This document shows, one piece after another, positions 26,712 through 36,968 of a stretch of 64,000 nucleotides of DNA. A model generated the notes under the pieces. The model had not been told where the DNA came from and ran no database searches. It saw nothing but the letters and a program-made list of their open reading frames with translations. The position numbers and the translations under genes are program-made. The DNA comes from Pseudorhodobacter aquimaris (GTDB taxonomy: Bacteria > Pseudomonadota > Alphaproteobacteria > Rhodobacterales > Rhodobacteraceae), in assembly GCF_001202025.1 (NCBI RefSeq), contig NZ_LGHS01000066.1:62001-126000 (forward strand), written 5' to 3'. Positions within the stretch are counted from its first letter, which is position 1, and every line of letters begins with the position of its first letter.

Positions 26712-29700
26712 ATGACAAACTCCCCCGTTTACGATGCTGCCTGGGTTGCTGCCGAGGAAGCGAAACGCGCCTATATGGACGCAAATAGCCTGTATAAATC
26801 CGAGGATGAGCACGCCTCTTGTGGGGTCGGGCTGGTCGTTTCCATCTCGGGGAAGCCAAGCCGCGCAGTCGTGCAAAACGGCATTAACGCGCTCAAGGCG
26901 ATCTGGCACCGCGGGGCTGTTGATGCCGATGGCAAAACCGGTGACGGCGCGGGGATCCATGTGCAGATCCCGGTCGAATTCTTCTATGACCAAGTGCGCA
27001 GAACGGGGCATGAACCCGACACCACCAAGATGATTGCCGTCGGTCAGGTTTTCTTGCCGCGCACGGATTTCGGCGCGCAGGAACGGTGCCGGACTATTGT
27101 CGAAACCGAAGTTTTGCGCATGGGCCACAGGATTTATGGCTGGCGCCATGTGCCGGTCGAAACATCTGTTCTGGGCGAAAAGGCCAACGCCACCCGCCCC
27201 GAGATCGAACAGATCCTGATTCGTTGCGATCAGGACATAGAAGAAGAACAGTTCGAGCGTGAGCTTTATATCATCCGCCGCCGTATCGAAAAAGCGGCCG
27301 CTGCGGCCCAGATCGGCGGGCTTTATCTGTGCAGCCTCTCGTGCCGCTCGATCATCTATAAGGGCATGATGCTGGCCGAGGAGGTTGCGGTTTTCTATCC
27401 CGACCTGATGGATGAGCGTTTTGAGTCTGCCTTTGCGATTTACCACCAGCGCTATTCGACCAATACTTTCCCGCAGTGGTGGTTGGCCCAGCCGTTCCGC
27501 ATGCTGGCCCATAACGGTGAGATTAACACCCTGAAGGGCAACGTAAACTGGATGCGCAGCCATGAGATCCGCATGGCCTCTGCTACGTTTGGCGATATGG
27601 CGGATGATATCAAACCGATCATTCCGGCGGGTGCCTCGGATAGTGGTGCGCTGGATGCGGTGTTTGAGGTGATGGTACGCTCGGGGCGCAACGCGCCCTT
27701 TACCAAGACCATGTTGGTGCCTGAGGCGTGGAGCAAAACCACAACCGATATGCCCAAGGCTTGGGCCGATATGTATGCCTATTGCAACGCGGTGATGGAG
27801 CCATGGGACGGCCCCGCGGCGTTGGCGATGACCGATGGCCGCTGGGTTTGCGGCGGGCTTGACCGTAACGGTTTGCGTCCGATGCGCTATGTCGTCACCG
27901 GCGATGGTTTGCTGATTGCAGGCTCCGAGGCGGGCATGGTGCCGGTGGATGAGGCCAATGTGCGCGAAAAAGGCGCGCTTGGGCCGGGTCAGATGATTGC
28001 CGTCGATATGCAGGAAGGCAAGCTTTACCACGACGGCGTGCTCAAGGATAAGCTGGCTCTGCCCAGCCCTTTGGCGACTGGATTGAAAAGGTGGTGGAGC
28101 TGAATGAATATCTGATCAACCTGCCTGAACATGCCGGATTTACCGGTGCCGAGCTGCGCAAGCGCCAGATCGCGGCCGGTTATTCACTTGAAGAACTGGA
28201 ACAGGTTCTGGCCCCGATGGCCGAGGATGGCAAAGAGATGATCGCCTCGATGGGGGATGATACGCCTGCCGCGGTGCTGTCGTCGGTTTACCGGCCATTG
28301 TCGCATTTCTTCCGGCAGAACTTCAGTCAGGTCACCAACCCGCCCATCGACAGCTTGCGCGAAAGCCGGGTGATGAGCCTGAAAACACGTTTCGGGAACC
28401 TGAAAAACGTGCTGGATGAAGGCAGCAGCCAGACCGAGATTCTGCTGCTTGAAAGCCCGTTCATCGCCAATGCCGAATTTGACGCGATGATGGACCATTT
28501 TGGCGCGACGGTATCGGTGATCGACTGTACCTTCCCCACCGGCCCGGATGCCCTGCGTGAGGGTCTGGAACGGATCCGTGCCGAGGCCGAAGATGCCGTG
28601 CGTTCGGGCGCTGGCCACCTGGTTTTGACGGATGAACACCAAGGGCCGGACCGCGTGGCGATGCCGATGATCTTGGCCACAAGTGCTGTGCACAGTTGGC
28701 TGACACGCAAAGGGTTGCGGACGTTTTGTTCGATGAACCTGCGCTCGGCCGAATGTATCGACCCGCATTATTTCGCCGTGTTGATCGGCTGCGGCGCGAC
28801 CACTGTGAACGCCTATCTTGCACAAGACAGCATCGCCGACCGCATTTCGCGCAATCTGATCGAAGGTAGCTTGACCGAGGCGATGGCGCGCTACCGTGCG
28901 GCGATTGATGCGGGTCTCCTCAAGATCATGTCCAAGATGGGGATCTCGGTTTTGTCGTCCTATCGTGGGGGGCTGAACTTTGAGGCCGTCGGCCTGTCGC
29001 GCGCGATGGTTGCGGAATATTTCCCCGGCATGCACAGCCGGATTTCCGGCATCGGCGTTTCCGGCATCCAGCACAAGCTGGAAGAGGTCCACGCACGCGG
29101 GTGGCTTGGCAGGGCAGAGGTTCTGCCAATCGGCGGCATCTATAAATCGCGGAAATCAGGCGAAAAACACGCTTGGGAAGCGCAGACGATGCATATGTTG
29201 CAATCGGCCTGTGATCGCGCCAGCTTTGATCTGTGGAAGCAATACTCCGCCGCGATGCAGGCCAATCCGCCGATCCACCTGCGCGATCTGCTGGCGATCA
29301 AATCCTTGGCCAAGCCGGTGCCGATCGAGGAAGTGGAAAGCATCACCTCCATCCGCAAACGGTTCGTGACGCCGGGGATGTCGCTGGGGGCGCTCTCTCC
29401 CGAGGCGCATAAAACCCTGAATGTTGCGATGAACCGCATCGGCGCCAAATCCGACAGCGGCGAGGGCGGCGAAGATCCGGCGCACTTCCTGCCCGAGGCC
29501 AATGGGGATAACCCTTCGGCCAAGATCAAGCAGGTCGCCTCTGGCCGCTTTGGCGTGACGGCGGAATATCTGAATGCCTGCGAAGAGCTGGAGATCAAGG
29601 TCGCGCAAGGGGCCAAACCGGGCGAAGGCGGGCAGTTGCCGGGGATGAAAGTTACCGAGTTGATCGCAAGGCTGCGCCACTCGACGCCGGGGGTGACGCT

Positions 29701-31252
29701 GATCTCACCACCGCCGCACCATGACATCTATTCCATCGAGGATCTGGCACAGCTGATCTATGATCTCAAACAGATCAACCCGCGTGCCAAGGTGACGGTG
29801 AAACTGGTATCAAGTTCGGGCGTTGGTACGATTGCGGCCGGCGTGGCCAAGGCCAAGGCCGATGTGATTCTGATCTCGGGCCATAACGGCGGCACCGGTG
29901 CCAGCCCGGGCACCTCGATCAAATATGCGGGTCTGCCGTGGGAGATGGGCCTGACCGAGGCGCATCAGGTGTTGAGCATGAACAACCTGCGCGAACGGGT
30001 TACCCTGCGGACCGATGGCGGCCTGCGTACGGGGCGCGATATCGTGATGGCGGCAATGCTGGGGGCCGAAGAATACGGTATCGGCACCGCGGCATTGATC
30101 GCGATGGGCTGCATCATGGTGCGTCAGTGCCAAAGCAACACTTGCCCGGTTGGCGTCTGTACCCAGAATGACGAGTTGCGCAAGAAGTTCACTGGCAATG
30201 CGGATAAGGTGGTGAACCTGATCACCTTCTATGCGCAAGAGGTTCGGGAAATCCTTGCCTCTATCGGCGTGCGCTCGCTGGATGAGATTATCGGCCGTGC
30301 GGACTTGCTGTCGCAGGTCAGCCGTGGGTCGGCGCATCTGGATGATCTGGACCTGAACCCGCTGTTGATCACTGTCGATGGTGCGCAGCGGATCACCTAT
30401 GACCGGTCCAAGCCGCGCAATGCGGTGCCTGATACGCTGGATGCCGAGATTATCCGCGATGGTGCGCGTTTCTTTGAGGATGGCGAAAAGATGCAGCTGT
30501 CCTATGCCGTGCGTAACACGCATCGGACGATCGGTACGCGGGCGTCCAGCCATATCATCAAACGCTTTGGCATGCGCAACACTTTGCAAGAGGATCACTT
30601 GACGGTGAAACTCTCGGGATCTTGCGGGCAGTCGTTGGGCGCATTTGCGGCCCGGGGCCTGAAGCTGGAGGTGTATGGTGATGCGAACGACTATGTTGGC
30701 AAGGGGCTTTCGGGCGGTACAATCGTGGTGCGTCCGCAGATGTCCAGCAGGTTGGATGCGTCACGCAATACCATCATCGGTAATACTGTGCTCTATGGTG
30801 CGACAGATGGTAACCTGTTTGCCTGTGGCCGTGCCGGTGAACGTTTTGCCGTGCGCAATTCGGGCGCTTCGGTGGTGATCGAGGGCTGTGGCACCAATGG
30901 TTGCGAATATATGACCGGCGGTGTTGCGGTTATCCTCGGCTCTGTCGGGGCGAACTTCGGGGCGGGGATGACGGGCGGTATGGCCTATCTCTATGACCCG
31001 GACGGGGTGGCCGAGGATTTCATCAACCCTGAAAGCCTTGTCACCTGTGCCGTCAGCAATCCGCATTGGGAAGCGCAGCTGCGTGGTTTGATCGAACGTC
31101 ACGTTGCAGAGACCGGCAGCCTGAAGGGTCAGGAGATCCTGAATGACTGGGCGCATGAGCGGGCGAATTTCCTGCAAGCCTGCCCCAAAGAGATGCTCGC
31201 CCATATTCCGCATCCGCTGAGTGATGAGCGGGATGCAGTACCGGCGGAATAA
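26712..31252 (+). pseudogene. gltB: Glutamate synthase large subunit gltB, interrupted by a single frameshift
   Basis: Two adjacent frames together give a full-length ~1510 aa GltB. The first (26712-28103) holds the propeptide and the class II glutaminase domain with catalytic C37 (SCGVGL). The second, from about 28061 to 31252, holds the central domain, the FMN barrel (KLVSSSGVGTIAAGVAKA, ISGHNGGTGASPGTS), the 3Fe-4S cysteines (CIMVRQCQSNTCPVGVC) and the beta-helix. The join is at 28056-28061: after GCT the frame moves by -1, so the correct AQPFGDWIEKVVELNEY continues in the other frame. One missing base explains it. This is either a real null mutation or a sequencing/assembly error; everything else is intact. 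No slippery heptamer is present. Confidence 0.9.
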
Positions 31253-31257
31253 TACCT

Positions 31258-31293
31258 CAGGCCCGGCGGAACATTTCGCCGGGCCTGATTTTT
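31258..31293 (+). terminator. Rho-independent terminator after gltB
   Basis: CAGGCCCGGCG and CGCCGGGCCTG form a perfect 11-bp stem with an 8-nt loop, followed by ATTTTT. It starts 5 bp after the gltB stop and ends the glt transcription unit. Confidence 0.9.
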
Positions 31294-31340
31294 ACCCTGC
31301 TCCGGCTTGAACGCAGGCTGGCTTCATGGCTTAACGGGGC

Positions 31341-32057
31341 ATGGCAAAGCGCAGCAGGAAAACCAAAACCAAATCAAAACCCTTGCGACCGGGGCGCTGG
31401 CTTCTGCGCTGGTTGATGCGGGCCGCGCTGTTGGTTGTGGCGGTTATGTTCTTTGGGGTGCTGCTGTTTTCCGTGATCAATCCGCCCACGACCTTTTATA
31501 TGTGGCAAGAGGGGCAGCGTCTTGGCGGTGTCAAACACGAATGGGCCGATTGGGATGAAATCGCGCCTGTCATGCTGCGCTCTGCGGTTGCGGCAGAGGA
31601 TGCGAATTTCTGCCTGCATTGGGGTTTTGACATGCGGGCAATTCGGGCCGCGATTGATGAAGGTGGCAATCGCGGTGCCTCCACGCTTAGCCAGCAGGTC
31701 GTGAAGAATGTGTTCCTGTGGCACGGCCGCAATTATACGCGCAAGGCCGCCGAGGCGCTGATTACCCCGATGATGGAGCTGGTCTGGTCCAAGCGCCGTA
31801 TTCTTGAGGTCTATCTGAATGTGGCGGAGTTTGATGACGGGGTGTTCGGGGTCAAGGCCGCCGCTGCCCATTATTTCGCGGCTGAGCCGATGGATCTGAC
31901 CCCTGTGCAGGCGGCGCGTCTGGCCGCCGTTCTACCCGCTCCGAAAACCCGCAACGCCGAGAATCCCACAGCACAGTTGCGAAAGCGTTCGGCCTCTATC
32001 CTCGATGGCGCGGAGACGATTCGCCGTGATGGTCGGGCCGCCTGTTTTGCGCAATAA
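31341..32057 (+). CDS. mtgA: Monofunctional biosynthetic peptidoglycan transglycosylase
   Basis: 238 aa GT51 enzyme that polymerises lipid II into glycan strands at the outer face of the inner membrane. A basic N-terminus and one membrane helix (residues ~28-46) precede the catalytic domain. Motifs: E86-D-xx-F-xx-H-x-G-x-D (EDANFCLHWGFD), GASTLSQQ at 112-119, and KRRILEVYLN. There is no transpeptidase domain. It stands alone between the gltB terminator and the GST-like gene. Confidence 0.95.
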   Translation: MAKRSRKTKTKSKPLRPGRWLLRWLMRAALLVVAVMFFGVLLFSVINPPTTFYMWQEGQRLGGVKHEWADWDEIAPVMLRSAVAAEDANFCLHWGFDMRAIRAAIDEGGNRGASTLSQQVVKNVFLWHGRNYTRKAAEALITPMMELVWSKRRILEVYLNVAEFDDGVFGVKAAAAHYFAAEPMDLTPVQAARLAAVLPAPKTRNAENPTAQLRKRSASILDGAETIRRDGRAACFAQ

Positions 32058-32132
32058 GCGTGATGCGGGATTGAATTTTAGGCCCAATGGCAGATAAAAA
32101 GGCCGGGCGTCTTTGTTGAAGGCTACAATCTG

Positions 32133-32798
32133 ATGAACCGTCTATATCATTTCCCCCTGTCCCCCTTTTGCCGCAAAGTCCGGCTGACCCTTGCGGAAAA
32201 GAAGATGGAAGTGGAGCTGGTTGAGGAGCGCTATTGGGAACCTTCGGCCGAGTTTTTGCGGCGCAATCCTGCGGGTAAGGTGCCGATCCTCAAGATGGAC
32301 AGCAAGATGTTGTCCGAAAGTCAGGCGATCTGCGAATATATCGAGGAAACCAACCCGACACCGCCGCTGATGCCGCGCGATGCCGAGGAACGGTTCGAGG
32401 TGCGTAGGCTATGTGCTTGGTTTGATGACAAATTCCATAAGGAAGTCACGTCCAATCTGGTCTATGAGCGCGTGAATAAGAAGGTAATGAAGCTGGGCTA
32501 TCCCGATAGCAAGGCGGTAAAGCTTGGGGCGCAGCGGATAAAATACCATCTGGATTATATGGCGTGGCTGCTGGATCAACGGCGCTGGCTTGCCGGGGAT
32601 GTGATGACCCTCGCTGATTTCACAGCCGCTGCCCATCTGAGCTGTCTGGACTATATTTCAGATGTCGACTGGAACCGGTCCAATAACGTCAAGGACTGGT
32701 ATGCGAAAATCAAATCGCGCCCTGCGTTCCGCCCGCTTTTGGCCGATCAGGTGCCGGGCTTTCCACCGCCATCCCATTACGCCGATCTGGATTTTTAG
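32133..32798 (+). CDS. Glutathione S-transferase family protein
   Basis: 221 aa. The N-terminal thioredoxin fold begins YHFPLSPFCRKVRLTLAEK, has NPAGKVPIL at the cis-proline, and SESQAICEYIEE, which binds the glutathione gamma-glutamyl end. The C-terminal helical domain contains WLAGDVMTLADFTAAAHLSCLDYI, the N-capping box region. Cys13 or a neighbouring Ser could be the active residue. Substrate unknown. It ends 9 bp from the end of a convergent sulfotransferase gene. Confidence 0.9.
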   Translation: MNRLYHFPLSPFCRKVRLTLAEKKMEVELVEERYWEPSAEFLRRNPAGKVPILKMDSKMLSESQAICEYIEETNPTPPLMPRDAEERFEVRRLCAWFDDKFHKEVTSNLVYERVNKKVMKLGYPDSKAVKLGAQRIKYHLDYMAWLLDQRRWLAGDVMTLADFTAAAHLSCLDYISDVDWNRSNNVKDWYAKIKSRPAFRPLLADQVPGFPPPSHYADLDF

Positions 32799-32807
32799 GC
32801 CCCGATC

Positions 32808-34196
32808 CTATTTCCAGTTTCCAAACCCATAGCCCATGTAATCGCGGCCATAGGCGTCCCGGGTCGCGGCCTCAATTTCCTCGTCGTAAATCTGGCTAAG
32901 AATATCCATCGCGGGATCGGGCGCCGAGGGCAGGGGCGGGCACTCTATGCCAAGCTCGCTTGCGATAAAGCCAAGACCCATGGCAAGGCTTTCCTCTCTT
33001 AATACAAGATCAGGTCCCTGGAATTGTGCGAACCCTTGGATTACTGCGGTTTGGCTGGCAAAATGCGGGTCGATCCGCAGGCCGGTTTGCCCCGCGACAT
33101 TGAGTTTGAGAAACCGCAGGAAATCCAGAAACGCCTGCCGGTGCGCATCAAGTGGCATCATCGTGCCGGGCTTGGGCAGAGCGATCTTGTAGCTTTTGAT
33201 CAAACCTTCCCGGATTTTCGGCAAGGCCCCCGTCAGGATATGACTGCAAAATCCGGCATGGGCGCGGGCGACCGGATGACGCAATACGGTAAAGCTGCGA
33301 TGCTTGGGCGTATTGCGCAACCATTGCCGCAGGGTCTTCTGGCTGAAATTCCCTGTCAGCGGTCCCAGACCGGCTAGCCATTGTGTGACGCTATCCTCTG
33401 GCCCGCCGCGCAGGGGCATGTAAACCGCCCCACCTGCGGCCACAAAAGAGGGGACCGCGGGCGCGCGCCGTGGTTCAAAATTTGGCGTACGGGACAGGTT
33501 GAAACGGTCAAGCTTTGCAAGGGCGGCGACCATTTCGTCGAAGTTCTCGACCTTATCGGAAATCTCTTCGGGATTTTGTTTTTTGAGCGTGCCATCCGGT
33601 GCGGCGAGCGTCCCCTCAATTCCCAAAAACCGGCCAAGGCCGTTCAGAACATCGGTGTCGTTGATATCCTCATAATCGATGTAGAAGGCGGTCTGGCCGC
33701 TGGTTTGCAACCCATGCATCAGGCGGAGCTGGAAATCCTGTAATTGTGCCAGATGGTCAGAAAATTCGGTTGCATCAAAATACGCCTTGGCTGTTTTCAG
33801 ACGCTTTGCCTGTGTCAGTTTCCATTGGCCGGTGGCTTGTGCGATTTTCCAGCTGACATAGCTTTCCACAGGGTTGCGGGTCAAGATCACCTTTGCACAG
33901 CGCGGATCGGATAGCACAGCGGGCAGCACCCGTGGGTCGTGGTCGTGAAAATACCGGAAGCCGGACAACCCCTCGGTCTGTGCGCGCATCTGTTGCAACA
34001 GCAGCAGGGGATCAGCTTCTCGCTGGGCCAAGGTGACCCCGAAAGCTTCGTCTTGGTTCAACTTGCCGATGAAATGTGGGTTAAACGCCTCACCATAGCA
34101 GGCGACCCTAGGCATCGCGTTGAGGTTTGCCTCAAGGAAATTACTGCCGGTGCGCATTTCCGCAAGCAGGACAAAGCTGTCAAATGGTTGTCTCAA
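32808..34196 (-). CDS. NodH/Stf0-like sulfotransferase with two sulfotransferase-like halves
   Basis: 462 aa. The first half has a PAPS 5'-phosphosulfate loop (LLAEMRTGSNFL, R15-S18) and a 3'-phosphate motif RNPVESYVS at 107-115, typical of NodH-like bacterial sulfotransferases. The second half (from ~255) repeats a RHPVARAHAGFC motif at 306-317 without an obvious 5' loop and may be a degenerate second domain. It should transfer sulfate from PAPS to a carbohydrate or lipid. Start is a TTG with AAGGT 6 nt upstream. It is the last gene of a minus-strand operon with two glycosyltransferases, 4 bp from the next. Confidence 0.85.
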   Translation of the reverse strand: MRQPFDSFVLLAEMRTGSNFLEANLNAMPRVACYGEAFNPHFIGKLNQDEAFGVTLAQREADPLLLLQQMRAQTEGLSGFRYFHDHDPRVLPAVLSDPRCAKVILTRNPVESYVSWKIAQATGQWKLTQAKRLKTAKAYFDATEFSDHLAQLQDFQLRLMHGLQTSGQTAFYIDYEDINDTDVLNGLGRFLGIEGTLAAPDGTLKKQNPEEISDKVENFDEMVAALAKLDRFNLSRTPNFEPRRAPAVPSFVAAGGAVYMPLRGGPEDSVTQWLAGLGPLTGNFSQKTLRQWLRNTPKHRSFTVLRHPVARAHAGFCSHILTGALPKIREGLIKSYKIALPKPGTMMPLDAHRQAFLDFLRFLKLNVAGQTGLRIDPHFASQTAVIQGFAQFQGPDLVLREESLAMGLGFIASELGIECPPLPSAPDPAMDILSQIYDEEIEAATRDAYGRDYMGYGFGNWK

Positions 34197-34200
34197 AGCG

Positions 34201-35898
34201 CTACCTTAACAGATAGGGCCGACCCCTGCGGGTGGCGTTTGGTTTTATGCTGTCGTCAACCGGAAAATCCCCCATCAGCATTGGCTGCATGCCCTGATTG
34301 CGCAGGTCTTGCAGGAATTGGCCGAATCCAGAAAGATCGGCCATGCGCGGCGCCTCGTTCAGGCGGCGCAACGCACGGGGGCGGATTTCATCCACAAGGG
34401 TTTGCAAAGGCTCCATCGGGTTTTCAACAAATTCTGCCAGCGTCCATATGCGGTATCGCGCCTTGGTCCAAGGGCTTTGCAAAATGGTGAGGTGCTCTTG
34501 CTCAAACCGTTGGAGGCGCGCTGCCTCTTTTAGAATGTCGGCAAAGTTCATGTCGGATTTGAACAAGGACACCGCCCAAGCCCCCGATATAACCGAGATG
34601 GTTGCATTATGGTCCTTGGCAAGTTGCCAGTTGATTGCCTGATTGTCGGTAGGTCCAAATTGGAAACATTGCCGCTCCCCCCGCGTATTCCACAGCAGGT
34701 TCGACAGGAAACTTCTGGGGTTGTAGTCGCGGATTGCGGCAGAGTCGGGCATCGCGCCGTTATAGACAGCTTCCCTGCCTGCATATTCCACCCGTTCAAG
34801 CGAGAAGAGATGACCATGCACGCGTGTTCCGGTTACTTTGCTGAGCCAAGGCTCAAAATTTTCAAAGAGGTCGGAAAACCCTTCAAACACCGAATAGGGC
34901 GACGCGCTTTTACCATTTTCCCAGTTTTCATTGGGAAAGCGGCTTTGCATATAAAGACCCGAGCGGCCCTTGGTGCGGCGCTCTATCGCCCGTGAAAAAA
35001 GGCGGTCAATCTTGCCGGGGTTGGGCTCGGTCGATGTTTTATGTTCCGGACCTTTGGTCAGGAAAACACGGTAAAGCTCTTTTGCATGGGGCCATATTTT
35101 GCGCGCAACAAAGCAGTCAGATCGACGCAGCAATTGCAAATGGTCATCATAGAAAACATGCGGCTTTCCCTGAAAATCGAACTTTGACAGCGTCAGGGAA
35201 CGGCTTTCGATATGTGTTGAAAAACGCCGGGCCTGTGTTTGAAAGTAGGACTCATCGGGTATCCAGACCCGTTGGAAGTAGCTGTCGACTTTTGCCCGCT
35301 CGGGATCGTTCAGGATTGCAGAGAGTGTCTGGCGCGTCAGGCACCACCATTGACTACCAAAATGTGGCACGATGCCCGCAGGGATTTTCCGTTTGAACCC
35401 GACCCGCCGTTGCAGCTGGACGTAGCCGTCAAACAGGCGGCGGTGTTTGCGCCAGGAAAACGGAAACCGTAATGTGAAACGTTCCGAATCCAACCCGCCA
35501 ATCGCCCAGCCGACATCTGCGGCCGTGACCGATTCAATGAAATCGGTGCGGGGTCGGCTGTCAAGATATGTAACAAGCTCGCGCACCGGTCGCAGCGGCA
35601 AACAAGAGCCGGAGGCAAGATAGATATGGTTGGCACCGGGGAAGTCCTGCAACATGATGTGTGCTGCGGATTGCGTGGCGGCCACAATCCCCCAGGTTCC
35701 CCACTCACAGGCGTAGCGCCCGGAAAATCGAATATCGGCAAGGCCAGACAAGGAGGCGCGGAATGCGTTGAATTCCGCTTGAGTGACGCGTTTGTCGACA
35801 TGGATCACCACGGGGCAGCCGTGATTGGCCCAATGCCGCGCGACCTGCGCCGCGCGGTCCAACGCGGTGTGGCACAGCATGATGATGCCAATGCTCAT
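34201..35898 (-). CDS. Core-2/I-branching-type beta-1,6-N-acetylglucosaminyltransferase family protein (GT14-like)
   Basis: 565 aa. The N-terminal ~300 residues look like the bacterial GT14 fold: IGIIMLCHTALDRAAQVARHWA, CPVVIHVDKRV, HIYLASGSCLPLRPVRELVTYLD and the acceptor-region WIPDESYFQT. The C-terminal ~250 residues form a separate domain of unknown function seen in marine alphaproteobacterial homologues (DUF5927/5928-like, from memory). It overlaps the next upstream glycosyltransferase by 4 bp (ATGA). Likely adds branching amino sugars to a cell-surface polymer. Confidence 0.82.
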   Translation of the reverse strand: MSIGIIMLCHTALDRAAQVARHWANHGCPVVIHVDKRVTQAEFNAFRASLSGLADIRFSGRYACEWGTWGIVAATQSAAHIMLQDFPGANHIYLASGSCLPLRPVRELVTYLDSRPRTDFIESVTAADVGWAIGGLDSERFTLRFPFSWRKHRRLFDGYVQLQRRVGFKRKIPAGIVPHFGSQWWCLTRQTLSAILNDPERAKVDSYFQRVWIPDESYFQTQARRFSTHIESRSLTLSKFDFQGKPHVFYDDHLQLLRRSDCFVARKIWPHAKELYRVFLTKGPEHKTSTEPNPGKIDRLFSRAIERRTKGRSGLYMQSRFPNENWENGKSASPYSVFEGFSDLFENFEPWLSKVTGTRVHGHLFSLERVEYAGREAVYNGAMPDSAAIRDYNPRSFLSNLLWNTRGERQCFQFGPTDNQAINWQLAKDHNATISVISGAWAVSLFKSDMNFADILKEAARLQRFEQEHLTILQSPWTKARYRIWTLAEFVENPMEPLQTLVDEIRPRALRRLNEAPRMADLSGFGQFLQDLRNQGMQPMLMGDFPVDDSIKPNATRRGRPYLLR

Positions 35899-36905
35899 GC
35901 CCAGTTTCCCTTGGACATCAGGCCCAAAATCTCTAGCTGTCGCCAGTTGATATATTTCTCAGACCATTTGCACCATAAATCTGGGTTATCCTCTAGCGCG
36001 GCCTTATAGGCTGTATACTCATGGCTATTGGCGTAATGCTGTCTGCGCGTCATCTCCTCCTCTGCCTTGGTGGCGAAACTATCAAGGAATTTGGCGTGTA
36101 GCAGACAGCCACTTGCCTTTTCACCGCCCCATTCGTCATAGACAAGGTTCAGCCCGCGCGGCAGCAGCGTATGGGTAGAGGAGGCATAGGCGTATCGCCA
36201 GTGCCATTTCACCAGAGGGATTTTGTTCAACGCAGGCGCACGCTCTGGCGCATCGGGAAAAAAGACGCGCGCGCGCGGGCCGCCCTGTATCCACAGGTTG
36301 CCAAAGTCCTTGTTGCGCGAGATTGTGTAATTGCCGCTGTCGAACCATTGCAGGATCTCAAACGGATTTTGCCCTTCGGTGTAGGCTTGCGTGTTTATTG
36401 GCCCCTTGGGATACATATCCAGCAACATGGCGGAAAACGCTTTTATAGAGGACGCATCAAGCCAATCTGTCAGTGCGCGTAAGGGGCGGGTATCGCAAAA
36501 GGGGTAGATAAAGAATTCATCCGGATCGACCACCAGTGTCCAATGGCCGTGCCCATACCGCATTTGCAGCCAGTTCAGCCAATCCACGCCGAACCGCGCG
36601 CGTTTGTAGCTGTGCGCCGAGCGCCACAAAGAGACATCCGGCTGCGCCTTAAGGTAGTCATGCGATCCGTCATCGCTCTCATTATCGACGATCAGAAAAT
36701 GGTTGACGCCCAATCCCCGATAATATTTCAGGAAATAGGGCAGGCGGGCACGTTCATTCCGAAGTGTTGAGAAAAGCAAGATATCGGCAGGCTTGATTGC
36801 CTTTACGCGTTTGGTAACCGATATCAATTCACGCCTTTTGCGGAATGCACGAAACAGCCAGCGTTTGCGGGCGAGTCGTAACCGATATCGAGACACAATA
36901 CTCAC
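35895..36905 (-). CDS. Glycosyltransferase family 2 protein (GT92-like)
   Basis: 336 aa. The catalytic region is ADILLFSTLRNERARLPYFLKYYRGLGVNHFLIVDNESDDGS (about 40-80), with the metal-binding DPDEFF (WTLVVDPDEFFIYP) later. The remainder has many aromatic residues and ends in KYINWRQLEILGLMSKGNWA. The first ~30 residues are very basic. Start is GTG with GGAAGG 6 nt upstream. First gene of the three-gene operon GT2-GT14-sulfotransferase. Product sugar unknown. Confidence 0.85.
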   Translation of the reverse strand: MSIVSRYRLRLARKRWLFRAFRKRRELISVTKRVKAIKPADILLFSTLRNERARLPYFLKYYRGLGVNHFLIVDNESDDGSHDYLKAQPDVSLWRSAHSYKRARFGVDWLNWLQMRYGHGHWTLVVDPDEFFIYPFCDTRPLRALTDWLDASSIKAFSAMLLDMYPKGPINTQAYTEGQNPFEILQWFDSGNYTISRNKDFGNLWIQGGPRARVFFPDAPERAPALNKIPLVKWHWRYAYASSTHTLLPRGLNLVYDEWGGEKASGCLLHAKFLDSFATKAEEEMTRRQHYANSHEYTAYKAALEDNPDLWCKWSEKYINWRQLEILGLMSKGNWA

Positions 36906-36968
36906 ACGTTACCTTCCAAAGGGTCGATCTGCCTTATGTGTTTGCGACCGTCTGCACATTAACTGCTA

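Noticed and set aside
26427-28031. 534-codon minus-strand frame opposite gltB
   Set aside because: Shadow of the glutaminase domain coding sequence; low-complexity composition.
28050-28103. Programmed frameshifting in gltB
   Set aside because: No X-XXY-YYZ heptamer at the junction, and GltB is not known to use recoding; a one-base indel is simpler.
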